The notes under the pieces are model-generated. The model had not been told where the DNA came from and did no database searches. It saw only the letters and a list, made by a program, of their open reading frames with translations. From positions 1 to 56,713 of the forward strand of contig CAYJDA010000013.1 in assembly GCA_964368815.1 (NCBI GenBank): a stretch of DNA of 56,713 nt, in the 5' to 3' direction. Shown one piece after another: positions 9,601 through 19,010 of the stretch. This DNA is from CAYJBH01 sp964368815. Its GTDB lineage: Bacteria > Bacillota > Clostridia > Oscillospirales > Ruminococcaceae. The position numbers and the translations under genes were made by a program. Each line of letters starts with the position of its first letter. Position 1 is the stretch's first letter.

Positions 9601-12600
9601 AGAGCACCGAAGGTGCAAGCTCTGTGGCATCATTTGAGGTAACACAATCCAACATCGGGGCAACGCTTCAACCGACAATTGTTTCTGTTGGTGGAGAAGA
9701 ATACACCCAGTATGCCGCCTATGATGCCGGACTTGAGATTGCCTTGGATCCTCCCGAAGGCTGGGAGGGTGAGATACGATATCTATTTAATGCATCATCA
9801 GCTAATATTGCAACTCAAGGACTTCTTTACGATCCCCTTGACAAACCTACATTACTGGCGCAACCAAACGAAACAACAAAGTTTACAACATTATATGTTG
9901 CTTTCGTATATAACGGAATAAAAAGTGCTACCGATAATAATACAGTAATCCCGATTGTATCTAACGTAGTTGCATACAGAATTAACTATAACTCCACCGC
10001 AAGTAATGAAATTATTGCAAATAAGGATCCGGATGTAGTTCAGTTTCCAAACACTGTTGTTCATCTCTCGTTGCCGGATTCCGAACTTTCCCAGATAAAT
10101 GCACAGAATGTTGATGCTTTTAATTATGAGGAAGCAGTAGCTGCCGATGAAGCGCTTAAAAGCTTATACGATATCGAGGGGGGTACCGTTGAGTTAGTAA
10201 TTAATGATTCGGCACTTAAAGATAGCGTATCCCGATATGTTAACTATGAATATTCCTCAACAACCGACGAAACCGAACTGTATCTACCGCAGATTGTTTT
10301 TAATAACGGACAGGGGAATCTTGCGGAAAGCACCGGTGTAAGCAAGAGCTATACTTATGCAAAGCGTGCTGTTGAAAACACCTACGAGGCAACCGGCGAT
10401 GGAAACACCGAGCTTGTTAAGGTAGAGGTTACCTATACAGCTCCAACCAATATAACAATCACTGGGTCTGCCGGTGCAAATTATACTATATTAGCTCAGG
10501 TTCGGCCAAACGGTGCGGTAGGTGTAAACCCAAGCAGTACAGCTAAGTTTTTGTATACCATAGCCCCACAGGTTGAGAATGTAACAATGTCTCCCGATCC
10601 TAAAACTGCTGAGCCGGGAACATTTACCGAAAACACCTACATAACATTAACCACCCCCAGTGTTGATACCACCATCTATTATGGTATTAACCTGCTGCCT
10701 CAGGTTGAATATAATGAAACGACGCTTGAATGGGATATAATCGAGGGTACGGAATATTTGTCCACCTTCAGATTGGGATCCTCATTAGAACAAACCAGAG
10801 TATACACCGTAGCAGTAAGTAATGATAACACAATGCAAACGAGAACTAATGAATTTGCATTAAGTGTATCACCGTTACCACAGGCTGACCCGCCGGATCC
10901 TGTTTTACCAACAGAAAGCACGGTAGTAAGCGGTGATGCATTGCGATTTACCACTAATATCGTATCGGGTGAAATTTATTATACCCTAACCGGAGGAAAG
11001 CCAAACCCCGATGATTATGTACAATGGGTAGAAGAGGAAATTGCTAAAAATCCCGATCATGTTGAAACGGATCCCGATCCTGTTCCAGCCGATGGGCATG
11101 TAAACGGAACATATAAATACGACGATAATACCGGAATTATTGCAACATTTAACCCCGGAGAAAGTGTTTTCACGATTGTTGCTGTCGCTTTTGACGGTGG
11201 AGGATTAAAGCAATATAGCACAAGTGAGCCTGTACGAGTGCAGTATTTAATCCAATCGGCAAGCACACCTACCAGTATTCCGGTAACAGCAATTGATAAT
11301 ATTCCCATCGTTGTACCGGGTACAAGTATTTTGCTATATTCTACAACTGCAAACGCAAAGATTTTTTATACAGATGATGGCAGTGAACCTCAGTTCTCAA
11401 CCGTTGATACAACCGATCCTGTAACCGGTATTGTTACAACAGACTATGTACCTCTTGCAGGTACAACAACAAAGCTGATAGGCGTAGATGAAGAACCGGT
11501 AATGCCTTCAGGGACGCAGGCTTTTTATTCTGTTCGTGCAATTGCAGTTGCAAACGACCATGTTCCGAGTGCTGAAGCATTATTGATGTTCCAACCTCCG
11601 GCACCGGTACAGCCGGTTTCACCCAGTATCAGCCACCTACAGCCGGTAGCAAGCAATACTCCCATTTCCTTTACCACATCTACCGAAGGTGCAAGCATAA
11701 TTTACAAGGTGTATGATACAATTACCGAGGCAAGGGCAGACGCAGTTGATGCAAATGGTGAACCCTCATTGCTGAGTGCTACTAACGGAACCCTTTACTC
11801 AGAAAGTACTCCGTTTATACTAACGGAAGATTCTGTAATAAGAGTAGTTGCCGAAAAGGATAATGTTCAAAGCGTTGAGGTGTTCTACGAATATAAGGTT
11901 GCGGCACAGTTATCGGCGCCAACACTTTCTATTCCTAACGGTAGCATTATTTATCCCGGTGCTGTAATTAATATTACCGGTGATGCAAATGGTGACATAA
12001 GCTACACCACTAACGGCGACGACCCCAAGGCAGCAGAACCGGCAGACTTATTATATGGCAGCAGTTATGTTGTTACTGCGGACTATGGGGAAACAATAAC
12101 GGTTAAGGTTATTTCGAGTGCACAGGGATATACTCCGAGTGAAACACAGGTTTACAGCTATACTGTTTGCAACGAAGAGGATTACCTAACAACAACCCCA
12201 ACAAACGATGAGCCAATACGTAGCGGTGATATTATATCTCTTTCCACAACCGTAACAAATGGCGAGATATATTATACAACCGATAATTCAAGTCCGGTAG
12301 TTGGCGGTGTTGGTGGTGGCTCTGCTGTTTCCATAACGGCAGACGGCGTTTCAGGCGGAACATTTACGGTTAAGGCTGTTGTTTCACTCTCAGGCGCTAC
12401 ACCGGGTAACGTTGTTGTTTCTAACTTCAGAATGGCTGAAAAAACTCCGGCGCCAACCTCATCAATTCCCACCGGTGCCATAACTTTAGACGGTGCTACC
12501 GCAACACTTTCTGCCTCAGAGGGAAGCATCTATTATACTACAGACGGAACAGACCCAACGTCCTCCAGTAATCTGTACGCAAACCCGCTTGCTATAACTC

Positions 12601-13493
12601 AATCCATGAACCTAAGGATTGTTGCCATTGCTGATGGTAAGGCACCAAGCGATATTGTTTCCTATATTTATACAAGGGCAGGGGAAACTGCAATGCCGGA
12701 GTTTAGTAAAAACGGTGGCTCTATAGAGCAAAATTCATCTATTACTTTACGAACAAGCACCGATGATGCACAAATTTACTATACCACAAGCGGTAGTGCT
12801 CCGGATCCTGATGCATTGGACAAAGCAACACTTTATAACGGTCCGATTACGATTTCAAATGCTGTTACAATAAAAGCTATTGCGGTTGCCGAAGGGTTAC
12901 ACCCAAGCATAGAAGCTACTGCTACGTTTACGGTAGTTGAGCCGGAATTACCTCAACTAAATGATGGTAGCGACGGTGTTCCTACAGTTACTTCTTCCGA
13001 CCGACTGGCAAGCCGAAGAACCTACGATAATTCCGAGGGTGGCCCTACCTACGACGTTGTATTTTCAGACACATTAAACAATGTAATAGTTTCGGTGCCG
13101 GAGGAAACTATAGAAGATGATGTTGACCTATCAATCGAAACAATACTACCCTCACAAAAGCAAAAAGATTTGCTAATTGGCTTGGGGTACAATACAAATC
13201 TTCTGTTTGATGTAGGATTTACCAAGGATACTGCAGTTGTATCGGTAGACGGTGAGTTTGAAATCGGACTTCCGATTGACTCGGAATATCAAAACGGAAC
13301 TGTTGTTATCTATAGACTAAACGATGATGGAAGCGTTACCTCATTTGACGTAAGACGGTCCGGCGGTATAGCATATGCAATTGTTGATGAACCCGGAATC
13401 TATACGGTAGGGCTACCTCTTCAATCACAGCAAGGTGTAGGACTTTTTGGATGGCTAAATGACCTATTCAGCTGGTTAAAATTATTAATTTAA
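6666..13493 (+). CDS. Giant secreted repeat protein with chitobiase/hexosaminidase C-terminal-type domains
   Basis: A 2275-aa exported protein. Residues 1-33 are a Sec signal peptide (KK basic start, hydrophobic core, cleavage near VYAA-DTV). Residues ~35-330 look like a beta-helix with GLUG-type turns (STFDGNGNIITL). Several Ig-like stretches follow. Then there are about nine copies of the IYYTTDGssP-type fold, called CHB_HEX_C_1 in other surface proteins; examples are ASIYYTTDGSSP, GEIYYTTDNSSP and GSIYYTTDGTDP. The C-terminal ~230 residues form a separate beta-rich domain ending in an amphipathic helix, GLFGWLNDLFSWLKLLI. No LPXTG, SLH or LysM anchor is visible. It lies inside the CIS operon, 24 bp after the ATPase. 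It may be an envelope collar, surface tether or adhesin; the role is inferred from position. Confidence 0.8.
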   Translation: MNTVKKVVAIITTLVMLAVMVPSDMFNQPVYAADTVEVTSWEDIHALVDADGKITNKNIILKNDIRLSGNIEPIARLENSTFDGNGNIITLAVDSVITMPTGNPSATSLGLFCYVINSTIKNVMFKTLGDVHAGVDQGNYYHQFDPAYLVEVGLVAGHLNKSNVENVAIVSDSAWGTFIVRKRGTTSSGLFNSISAGLLTGKASFNSNISGLYIDMDIEGGYQQHVLHESSVGLAIGAIYMYYVDGDPESTTLRISDFMVQGQVDAFAGSGLGYVAAGGLIGRINDYFTSHVYLTDGIVTATTNAYDFQETSNTWLTHSNNGEHGAVIGEDDDYYEDILEVSNVISTYDSDTESVPNIHASVLYNLPASTPPLENLDVSNFSNNWIETVSGGIGDISLKWLVNPENENITIAEAAGGFTLTSASSEYAEKNASGNLHWTVSGEVPLKGKLDTANTLMVTREVANKYGIFETTIYNRQDPEPTTYLSGGTYYFGVEYETINFPDTKEVWSVDTASETAGVEIDVNNGTLTIPANFSKDSAKTIEISVKVQGITQTGVSSTEKKTITVPAISFDAVVNPAEAKVEGAGPSYATVAVTANNMYGNANQFEISDVTFLASDSTGGEPAIPDGALSFNSTTNNVVLGDLTGLTLPTTVTMSYTVSYGNTEIKTNNTATFIIDPTATTVFSATNTSTPFNATAFTATPSDDLKDAVIRRPDVTEYTYSFTVPASGSFTSETFVEAKVGTSDTWVRATGSSTVFVPSASGEVTIELRKIPEDNTDTFQSYAESSITPFSFDIDNLSFTVDPDDKDVSTALVTTPASNQEALTGGESSAKFSNYNLVAQNGETSATLNLQEIFRGTSHSSLAANGIAKGDIIITVANNNKYSYSSVSFSSNGYTYVSATGGGIVRPFFDFTTITNPDDPNGNSMFAVSISHADSSASIYYTTDGSSPVGNDGSITGTEYVGPVGITHLPTTIRAVAESTEGASSVASFEVTQSNIGATLQPTIVSVGGEEYTQYAAYDAGLEIALDPPEGWEGEIRYLFNASSANIATQGLLYDPLDKPTLLAQPNETTKFTTLYVAFVYNGIKSATDNNTVIPIVSNVVAYRINYNSTASNEIIANKDPDVVQFPNTVVHLSLPDSELSQINAQNVDAFNYEEAVAADEALKSLYDIEGGTVELVINDSALKDSVSRYVNYEYSSTTDETELYLPQIVFNNGQGNLAESTGVSKSYTYAKRAVENTYEATGDGNTELVKVEVTYTAPTNITITGSAGANYTILAQVRPNGAVGVNPSSTAKFLYTIAPQVENVTMSPDPKTAEPGTFTENTYITLTTPSVDTTIYYGINLLPQVEYNETTLEWDIIEGTEYLSTFRLGSSLEQTRVYTVAVSNDNTMQTRTNEFALSVSPLPQADPPDPVLPTESTVVSGDALRFTTNIVSGEIYYTLTGGKPNPDDYVQWVEEEIAKNPDHVETDPDPVPADGHVNGTYKYDDNTGIIATFNPGESVFTIVAVAFDGGGLKQYSTSEPVRVQYLIQSASTPTSIPVTAIDNIPIVVPGTSILLYSTTANAKIFYTDDGSEPQFSTVDTTDPVTGIVTTDYVPLAGTTTKLIGVDEEPVMPSGTQAFYSVRAIAVANDHVPSAEALLMFQPPAPVQPVSPSISHLQPVASNTPISFTTSTEGASIIYKVYDTITEARADAVDANGEPSLLSATNGTLYSESTPFILTEDSVIRVVAEKDNVQSVEVFYEYKVAAQLSAPTLSIPNGSIIYPGAVINITGDANGDISYTTNGDDPKAAEPADLLYGSSYVVTADYGETITVKVISSAQGYTPSETQVYSYTVCNEEDYLTTTPTNDEPIRSGDIISLSTTVTNGEIYYTTDNSSPVVGGVGGGSAVSITADGVSGGTFTVKAVVSLSGATPGNVVVSNFRMAEKTPAPTSSIPTGAITLDGATATLSASEGSIYYTTDGTDPTSSSNLYANPLAITQSMNLRIVAIADGKAPSDIVSYIYTRAGETAMPEFSKNGGSIEQNSSITLRTSTDDAQIYYTTSGSAPDPDALDKATLYNGPITISNAVTIKAIAVAEGLHPSIEATATFTVVEPELPQLNDGSDGVPTVTSSDRLASRRTYDNSEGGPTYDVVFSDTLNNVIVSVPEETIEDDVDLSIETILPSQKQKDLLIGLGYNTNLLFDVGFTKDTAVVSVDGEFEIGLPIDSEYQNGTVVIYRLNDDGSVTSFDVRRSGGIAYAIVDEPGIYTVGLPLQSQQGVGLFGWLNDLFSWLKLLI

Positions 13494-13556
13494 AATTTGT
13501 ATTAATTTCTAAAAAATATTGTACGTTAGTTAATTAAAAGAAAGTAGGTTGTGACA

Positions 13557-15365
13557 ATGCTAAACAGAAAGTATTTCCCGTTCGAGCGCAATAACTATTA
13601 TTTTGGAAAGTTACTCACCGCTAAAGATTTTGAGGCAGAACAAAATTATTTCAACGATAAGAGAAGACTGATGAACCGCTTAAACGGTTCTAACGGTATT
13701 GTTTGCGGACTTGGCGTAATCATGGCTGATGACACCTCAATAATTCTGCAAGCAGGCTGTGCTACCGATGCATCGGGTAGGGAAATTGTTGTTCCGGAAA
13801 CAACCGTTATTAAGCTACCTACAATTGATGGATATAGTCAGTTAAATTCTAACGTTGCATATCTTGGGATTGCATATAATGAGAACCCTGCCGACGAAGT
13901 ATATTCGGTTATGAGCACCGATGATGAGAACCTAAAATACAATAAAACCAAGGAACAATATAAGCTAACATTAACGGACGAAAATCTTGTTGCCAATATT
14001 TCCTCAGAGATGGATGATTTCGTAACAAAGTCTATTATCTACTCAGATAGTGAGATTGAAGTAGTTCAGTGTACACCAAAATTTGTTCCGATAGGTTGCA
14101 ATGTTTCGGTAAAAACATATCTAAAAAGAAATGAGCCCGGAATCGGTGAATATTCCTTTAGTTATACTCTTTCATCCCCGGGATTTGAAAATGAGCAAGG
14201 TGCAAATTCAACCGAAATGGTGCTGAATAATAAAAAACTTGCCTTTGGAGAAGATTGTATAACAGAAATAGAACTTAAGCCCGACATGCATCTAAACTCG
14301 GTGGGCGGAACCATAGTGTTTAAAGTTGAAAATTTCTCGGTTCAAAAAAATGATGAAGTTTTTAACCTTAAAAAAGATGTATCGATTCAACTTAAACCCG
14401 TATCAAAAAGCTTGCGCGAATATTACCTGCAAAATTACTATGAGCGCTCTATGGATAGGGTGTTAGCAGAAAGCTTTGACGAGAGGCTATGGATAGCAAA
14501 AATCAGCTTAATTCGCCAGAAGAGTTCAATAATTATTGATACCGTTTCGGTAGCACCTTATGGCCAGTACAGCTACAATCCTCAACAGCTTATGATGTTG
14601 CAGATGCTCTCTTTATATTATCCTGAGCAAAGGCAGCTGATTGGTGGAGCTTCTTCTACAGCTGATGTACGCACCTCAACCTCTCTAATTACCGAATCTT
14701 CCGACTCCGCTCGCCAGTCTGCAAGTGGTATCTACGACTTCCCACTGGGACTAAATTATGATACCAAGGATGTTGTACTGTCCGACGAGATAATGCACGG
14801 CCTTGGAAAGGGTGCAGTATATGTAGATTTTGGTATTGAGTTAGTAACTCTCGACAAGAAGGCAGGAAATACCAGCGAAGTCATCGTAGGTGACAGTTAC
14901 CTTTTTGAAGGGGAAAACAGTTCCGGTGAAGAACGTTTGTATGATATTGATAAGGCTGTTAAAATTCTGCCGGATAGAGGAACATTTATTATTGCTGTAA
15001 AGCCGGGTAAAACCTCCGGACTAATAAGCATAAGAATTAGATGGTTTGCCTTTAAAATGCTTGAGATAAACAAGATGAATGTATCAAAGAGTGGCGACGA
15101 AAAAATGATTGTTGTTAATCCCGATACAATAGTTTTACCTCCTAAGGGTGTTGCGCATATCTCGCCGATATTCTTTAATATGCCGAGTGAACCCTGTAAC
15201 TTCAGCCTGTTAGAAGCTGAGGGAGGCGAAATTGATAACAGCGGCGTTTACACTGCACCATCCAAGGAAGGTGCCTACGAAATTAGGGTAGAAGCAATAA
15301 GTGACCCAACCATCTACACCCATGTTTTCGCTATTGTAACACAGAAAAAGAAGGGTGAAAAATAA
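13557..15365 (+). CDS. CIS-associated protein with N-terminal NYYFGKLLTAKDF motif
   Basis: A 602-aa protein. Its N-terminus (RNNYYFGKLLTAKDFEAEQ, then RRLMNRLNGSNGIVCGLGV and ATDASGREIVVPE) matches a conserved domain I know from uncharacterised proteins encoded beside CIS genes. The middle is beta-rich and the C-terminus (about 520-600) reads as a bacterial Ig-like domain ending before KKKGEK. There is no signal peptide. I chose ATG 13557 because AAAGTAGG lies 8 nt before it; the GTG at 13551 would be only 2 nt from that site. It follows the giant secreted protein and precedes three membrane proteins. A baseplate-associated or receptor-recognition role is possible but not shown. Confidence 0.7.
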   Translation: MLNRKYFPFERNNYYFGKLLTAKDFEAEQNYFNDKRRLMNRLNGSNGIVCGLGVIMADDTSIILQAGCATDASGREIVVPETTVIKLPTIDGYSQLNSNVAYLGIAYNENPADEVYSVMSTDDENLKYNKTKEQYKLTLTDENLVANISSEMDDFVTKSIIYSDSEIEVVQCTPKFVPIGCNVSVKTYLKRNEPGIGEYSFSYTLSSPGFENEQGANSTEMVLNNKKLAFGEDCITEIELKPDMHLNSVGGTIVFKVENFSVQKNDEVFNLKKDVSIQLKPVSKSLREYYLQNYYERSMDRVLAESFDERLWIAKISLIRQKSSIIIDTVSVAPYGQYSYNPQQLMMLQMLSLYYPEQRQLIGGASSTADVRTSTSLITESSDSARQSASGIYDFPLGLNYDTKDVVLSDEIMHGLGKGAVYVDFGIELVTLDKKAGNTSEVIVGDSYLFEGENSSGEERLYDIDKAVKILPDRGTFIIAVKPGKTSGLISIRIRWFAFKMLEINKMNVSKSGDEKMIVVNPDTIVLPPKGVAHISPIFFNMPSEPCNFSLLEAEGGEIDNSGVYTAPSKEGAYEIRVEAISDPTIYTHVFAIVTQKKKGEK

Positions 15366-15387
15366 GCGTCAATAAGGATACCGTTAA

Positions 15388-16281
15388 ATGGATTTAATTA
15401 ACACACAGCTACATACTGTTAGGTCGGTCATCGCAAACGAGGTAAATGAAATAACCGTTTGTGAAGACAGGACACGTGATAGCGGTACCTTTTTTACAGT
15501 AGTATCAATAAAATCCCCAAAGGTTAGACGAGATGTTGCACACCATATAGCTACGGAGGGACTCTTTGCAACAAATGTTGATTTTATGGGGTCGTACACC
15601 CAGGGTGATCGGTTAAATCTTGTTTTTAACTACAGAGATGAAAATCGCCTTTCAGCAAAAGAAGCAGTTATCTGTACCAACGATAAAATGAGGGTGCGAC
15701 TTGCTGAAAACCTTTTGATAGCAACTGCCGAATCGCAGGTTACCCCATCGGTGGGACTGTTGCTTTTAAATGAAAGAAACATTAATGCAACAAGTAATCT
15801 TGATGTTTTCTTCAACTACTTTCTTGATTTTAGCGAATGGGATCAATCGAAAAGTTCGGATGATTATTTTAGAGAATTGGCAATGAAGGTCTTTAAAATA
15901 CTGTCGTCTGAATATGATATTAAGTTTGCCGGTGCAATACACCGATATCCAAGTGAGCTACAGGTTCTTTTTAGAAAGGCTGGAAACGGAGGTTTCACTA
16001 ACTACAGTTCAATGATAACCTTTGTAAAAATGCTCTCTGATGGATATTCAGTTCCGGCAACCGGGATTATGTACATCTGGTCGAAGATTAAACAGATGTG
16101 GGCATATTTTAAAAGTCATTGGACAACGATTTTAGCTGTTGGATTAGTTGTAGCTACAATTATTTTTTTAACCTATCAAATATATATACGAGTAGACGCA
16201 CAGCAAAAAAATGCTGATAACCTTGTTTATATTGGATTAGAACAGATTGGCGACGTGTTTTTGGGAGACGAAAATTTATAA
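15388..16281 (+). CDS. Single-pass membrane protein of the CIS operon, unknown function
   Basis: A 297-aa protein with no recognised domain. Residues 1-240 are a mixed alpha/beta soluble region (NLVFNYRDENRLSAKEAVI and SVGLLLLNERNI may be core strands and helices). One strong transmembrane segment follows at about 244-267 (TILAVGLVVATIIFLTYQIY), then a short ~30-residue tail. The absence of a signal peptide suggests a cytoplasmic N-domain. The ATG is preceded by AAGGA. It is tightly spaced with its neighbours (22 bp on each side), so it should be co-made with the sensor and MORN proteins; an envelope-docking role is inference. Confidence 0.65.
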   Translation: MDLINTQLHTVRSVIANEVNEITVCEDRTRDSGTFFTVVSIKSPKVRRDVAHHIATEGLFATNVDFMGSYTQGDRLNLVFNYRDENRLSAKEAVICTNDKMRVRLAENLLIATAESQVTPSVGLLLLNERNINATSNLDVFFNYFLDFSEWDQSKSSDDYFRELAMKVFKILSSEYDIKFAGAIHRYPSELQVLFRKAGNGGFTNYSSMITFVKMLSDGYSVPATGIMYIWSKIKQMWAYFKSHWTTILAVGLVVATIIFLTYQIYIRVDAQQKNADNLVYIGLEQIGDVFLGDENL

Positions 16282-16303
16282 CATTTTTAAGGATTGAGGT
16301 ATT

Positions 16304-18967
16304 GTGGAGAGTGTAATAAAACCAAAATACATAATTATTGCAATAGTAGTGGGTGTGATTCTTTTTATCAACACTGTGTTTTTTGGTGGCCAGGAAATTG
16401 TAAATATAGCAGATATTGCATACTCTTCAACCTCCGGCAGTGTTGTTGCAAGCTATGAAGAGGATAATATAGTAATTAAACGTCTTTCCGATTCAGGAAA
16501 TGTGAACTCAACAGTAACGATACCAAGAACCGAAGATGGCTATTATGTAACAATTCTTGACATGATATATGACGAAGAAGGTTATCTATATCTTTTAAAA
16601 CAGGTAGACAAGGGGGCTAGCAAACCGGAACAGGAACTACAGGTATATAATTTCGATAATTTTTTCTTTAAACATGTTGAAACCCATAAGCTTGATGAAG
16701 CTTCCGAGATTATATATCGTTGGCTATCACTCGATGGATCATTATTCCTATCCGGAACTAATGCAAACGAAACACAGCTTACCCGAGAGTCGTATGATAA
16801 AGAGCTGTTATGGGATAACGCTCCTTTAGAGGAAAAGTTTTCTCGTAGCTACATGATAAACCCTGAAGAGGGTATATATGATATAGTGCCATACGCAGAT
16901 GATACTCTCTATATTGCAAAATCAGGTAAATTATTTTTAGCAACTGAAGGAGAAGATGAACCTACCGAGTTATATCCGGCAAGAGAGCTGGAGAGCGTTA
17001 TGTATCCAATGTATGTAGCGGTTCGCGACGATGTTGTTATACTCGGTGAGCAGGAAAGTGGTGATATTTTAACTCTGGATGTTGAGTCTAGGGAAACTAC
17101 AACCATTAAAAGAGGCTCAGAGCCCTTCACCGGTGATAGCAGCTTTACGCCGGATGACATCCTTGCTATGTCTATGGAGGATATTACAAACTTTTTAGCA
17201 GTTACAAGAAACAGCTCTGACGGTAGCTATAATCTTTTGATAACAACCGGAGGGCAGACAATACAGGTTTCTAACCTGAGCGGAGGGTTTTTCTCAGAGC
17301 TTGGCTCCTTTATTATTAAATTTATAGTATTTTACATTATTGCACTTTTGCTTTTAGCTACTTTCTCATTTGTTTCAGGCTTTGTTAGCTCCAGTAGAAC
17401 AATTGTTGCAAAGTTATCATATGCAACATTGCCGGTATTAGTTATAGCATTGGTATTATTTGGATTTTTCTCATATTTTTCTACCAAGATATCGGTAGTT
17501 CAGAGTAGTGAAAATCAGGTGTTAGATGAGGGTAACCTGCTTGCAGCACTTTTTGGAGCAGAAGTTTTCGATGAAATGGAATTCCCTTACGATTACACCG
17601 GTGATGCATATAACTACCTTATCGGTCAGATGGGAACACGAACAAATTACACCAGAACCGCCTATTACGAGTATGAAACATTATTTACCGGTGTTGACTT
17701 CGACACCCCGTTGTTCTACCCCTTTAACATAGTAATGAACACCGATGCAACAAATCTTTATCTCGACGCTGTTTATACCGGCGTAGCGCAAACAGGAATT
17801 ATTAATGATAATAACGGAATCAGAATTTCCTGTGTAACCCCGATTGGTGGTATTTCCGGCGGTACAGTTTATCTAATTGAAACAAGCGTTCCATATTATA
17901 ACATAGATAACTATGCGAATACGTTCCTGATTATATATATTATTGCAGCCCTTATTTTCCTTGTTGCAACAGTTTATATTCTTAACAGAATATTTAAAAA
18001 TGCAATGCGACCAATCGGAAATATTAAGATGGCACTAGAGCAGTTTTCAGCAGGAAACACCTCGGTACGGCTTGATGTTAAGGGCGAGGACGAGATTTCA
18101 GACATCATTAAGGTGTTTAACAATATGGCCTCGGATATTGATTTAAAAATGTATGATCTCCAGGCGGCAAGTAAAACATATTACCGTTTTATACCACAAA
18201 AGGTATTTGCTCTTCTCGGCAAGGAAAGTTTGGCAGAGATAGAGCTTGGAAATAGCATTGAATCAGTGTACGATACCGTTACAGCAAGCCTCGAGGTAAA
18301 CAGCAATGTTTCAACCACTTCGTTGCAGGAAATAACAAACACCTGCTACAACATTATTAGTGAGAGCTGTGAGCGGTTTGGCGCAACTCTGGTTGCCGAC
18401 AGTGTAAACCTGAGGCGACTACAGATAATTTGTCCTAATGGGGCGAACAGTGCGATAGATATAGCATTAACATCACTATCGAGAATCGACGGAGCTAATA
18501 CTAAGGTGCCACTGCAAAGTAGAGTTAAAGCACTGTTTGTTGTACATAAAACAAATGTTCATTATGGCATTTTTGGCGATGAACAACGCTACGTACCATC
18601 AATTATTTCAAGAGAACTTGACTATATAGCTGAAAATGAAAGCCTATTCCGTGAGTTCGCAACACGACTTATAGTTACCTCAACTGCATTTGAAGGAATA
18701 GACAAGGAAAATTATTTCTATCGTTTTATCGGAAATCTAACCGATGCACAGCGAAACAATTATGCACTTTACGATTTCTACGATTCCTCTTCAACGGGCG
18801 AGACACATTTAATTAATGAAACGAAGGCAACCTTTGATAAGGCTATGGAGTTGTATTTAGCACAAAGATATTATGAAGCAAAAAGTTTGTTTGCAATTGT
18901 ACTACGAGAAAATCAGTACGATAACGTAGCGAGATACTACATATTTAAATGCGAGCGCAACCTGTAG
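16304..18967 (+). CDS. Membrane receptor with HAMP and inactive class III cyclase-like domain
   Basis: An 887-aa membrane sensor. Order: TM at ~5-27; extracytoplasmic beta-rich region to ~330; two TMs (~335-395); second extracytoplasmic region (~396-540); TM ~541-560; HAMP (~561-612, PIGNIKMALEQFSAGN and DEISDIIKVFNNMASDI); a class III cyclase-like fold from ~627; and a TPR-like tail (YYEAKSLFAIVLRENQYDNV). The FIPQKVFALLGKESLAEIELG segment is the usual cyclase domain entry. Where active enzymes carry the metal-binding Asp motifs, this protein has VTASLEVNS and ATLVADSVN. The later GIFGDEQRYVPSIIS retains family shape but lacks the VNxAxR motif. It is therefore probably a non-catalytic signalling or docking receptor. 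The start is GTG after GAGGT. Confidence 0.8.
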   Translation: MESVIKPKYIIIAIVVGVILFINTVFFGGQEIVNIADIAYSSTSGSVVASYEEDNIVIKRLSDSGNVNSTVTIPRTEDGYYVTILDMIYDEEGYLYLLKQVDKGASKPEQELQVYNFDNFFFKHVETHKLDEASEIIYRWLSLDGSLFLSGTNANETQLTRESYDKELLWDNAPLEEKFSRSYMINPEEGIYDIVPYADDTLYIAKSGKLFLATEGEDEPTELYPARELESVMYPMYVAVRDDVVILGEQESGDILTLDVESRETTTIKRGSEPFTGDSSFTPDDILAMSMEDITNFLAVTRNSSDGSYNLLITTGGQTIQVSNLSGGFFSELGSFIIKFIVFYIIALLLLATFSFVSGFVSSSRTIVAKLSYATLPVLVIALVLFGFFSYFSTKISVVQSSENQVLDEGNLLAALFGAEVFDEMEFPYDYTGDAYNYLIGQMGTRTNYTRTAYYEYETLFTGVDFDTPLFYPFNIVMNTDATNLYLDAVYTGVAQTGIINDNNGIRISCVTPIGGISGGTVYLIETSVPYYNIDNYANTFLIIYIIAALIFLVATVYILNRIFKNAMRPIGNIKMALEQFSAGNTSVRLDVKGEDEISDIIKVFNNMASDIDLKMYDLQAASKTYYRFIPQKVFALLGKESLAEIELGNSIESVYDTVTASLEVNSNVSTTSLQEITNTCYNIISESCERFGATLVADSVNLRRLQIICPNGANSAIDIALTSLSRIDGANTKVPLQSRVKALFVVHKTNVHYGIFGDEQRYVPSIISRELDYIAENESLFREFATRLIVTSTAFEGIDKENYFYRFIGNLTDAQRNNYALYDFYDSSSTGETHLINETKATFDKAMELYLAQRYYEAKSLFAIVLRENQYDNVARYYIFKCERNL

Positions 18968-19010
18968 TTATATTACCTAAATTTATTTTAAGCAGAAAGG
19001 AGGAGATGTT

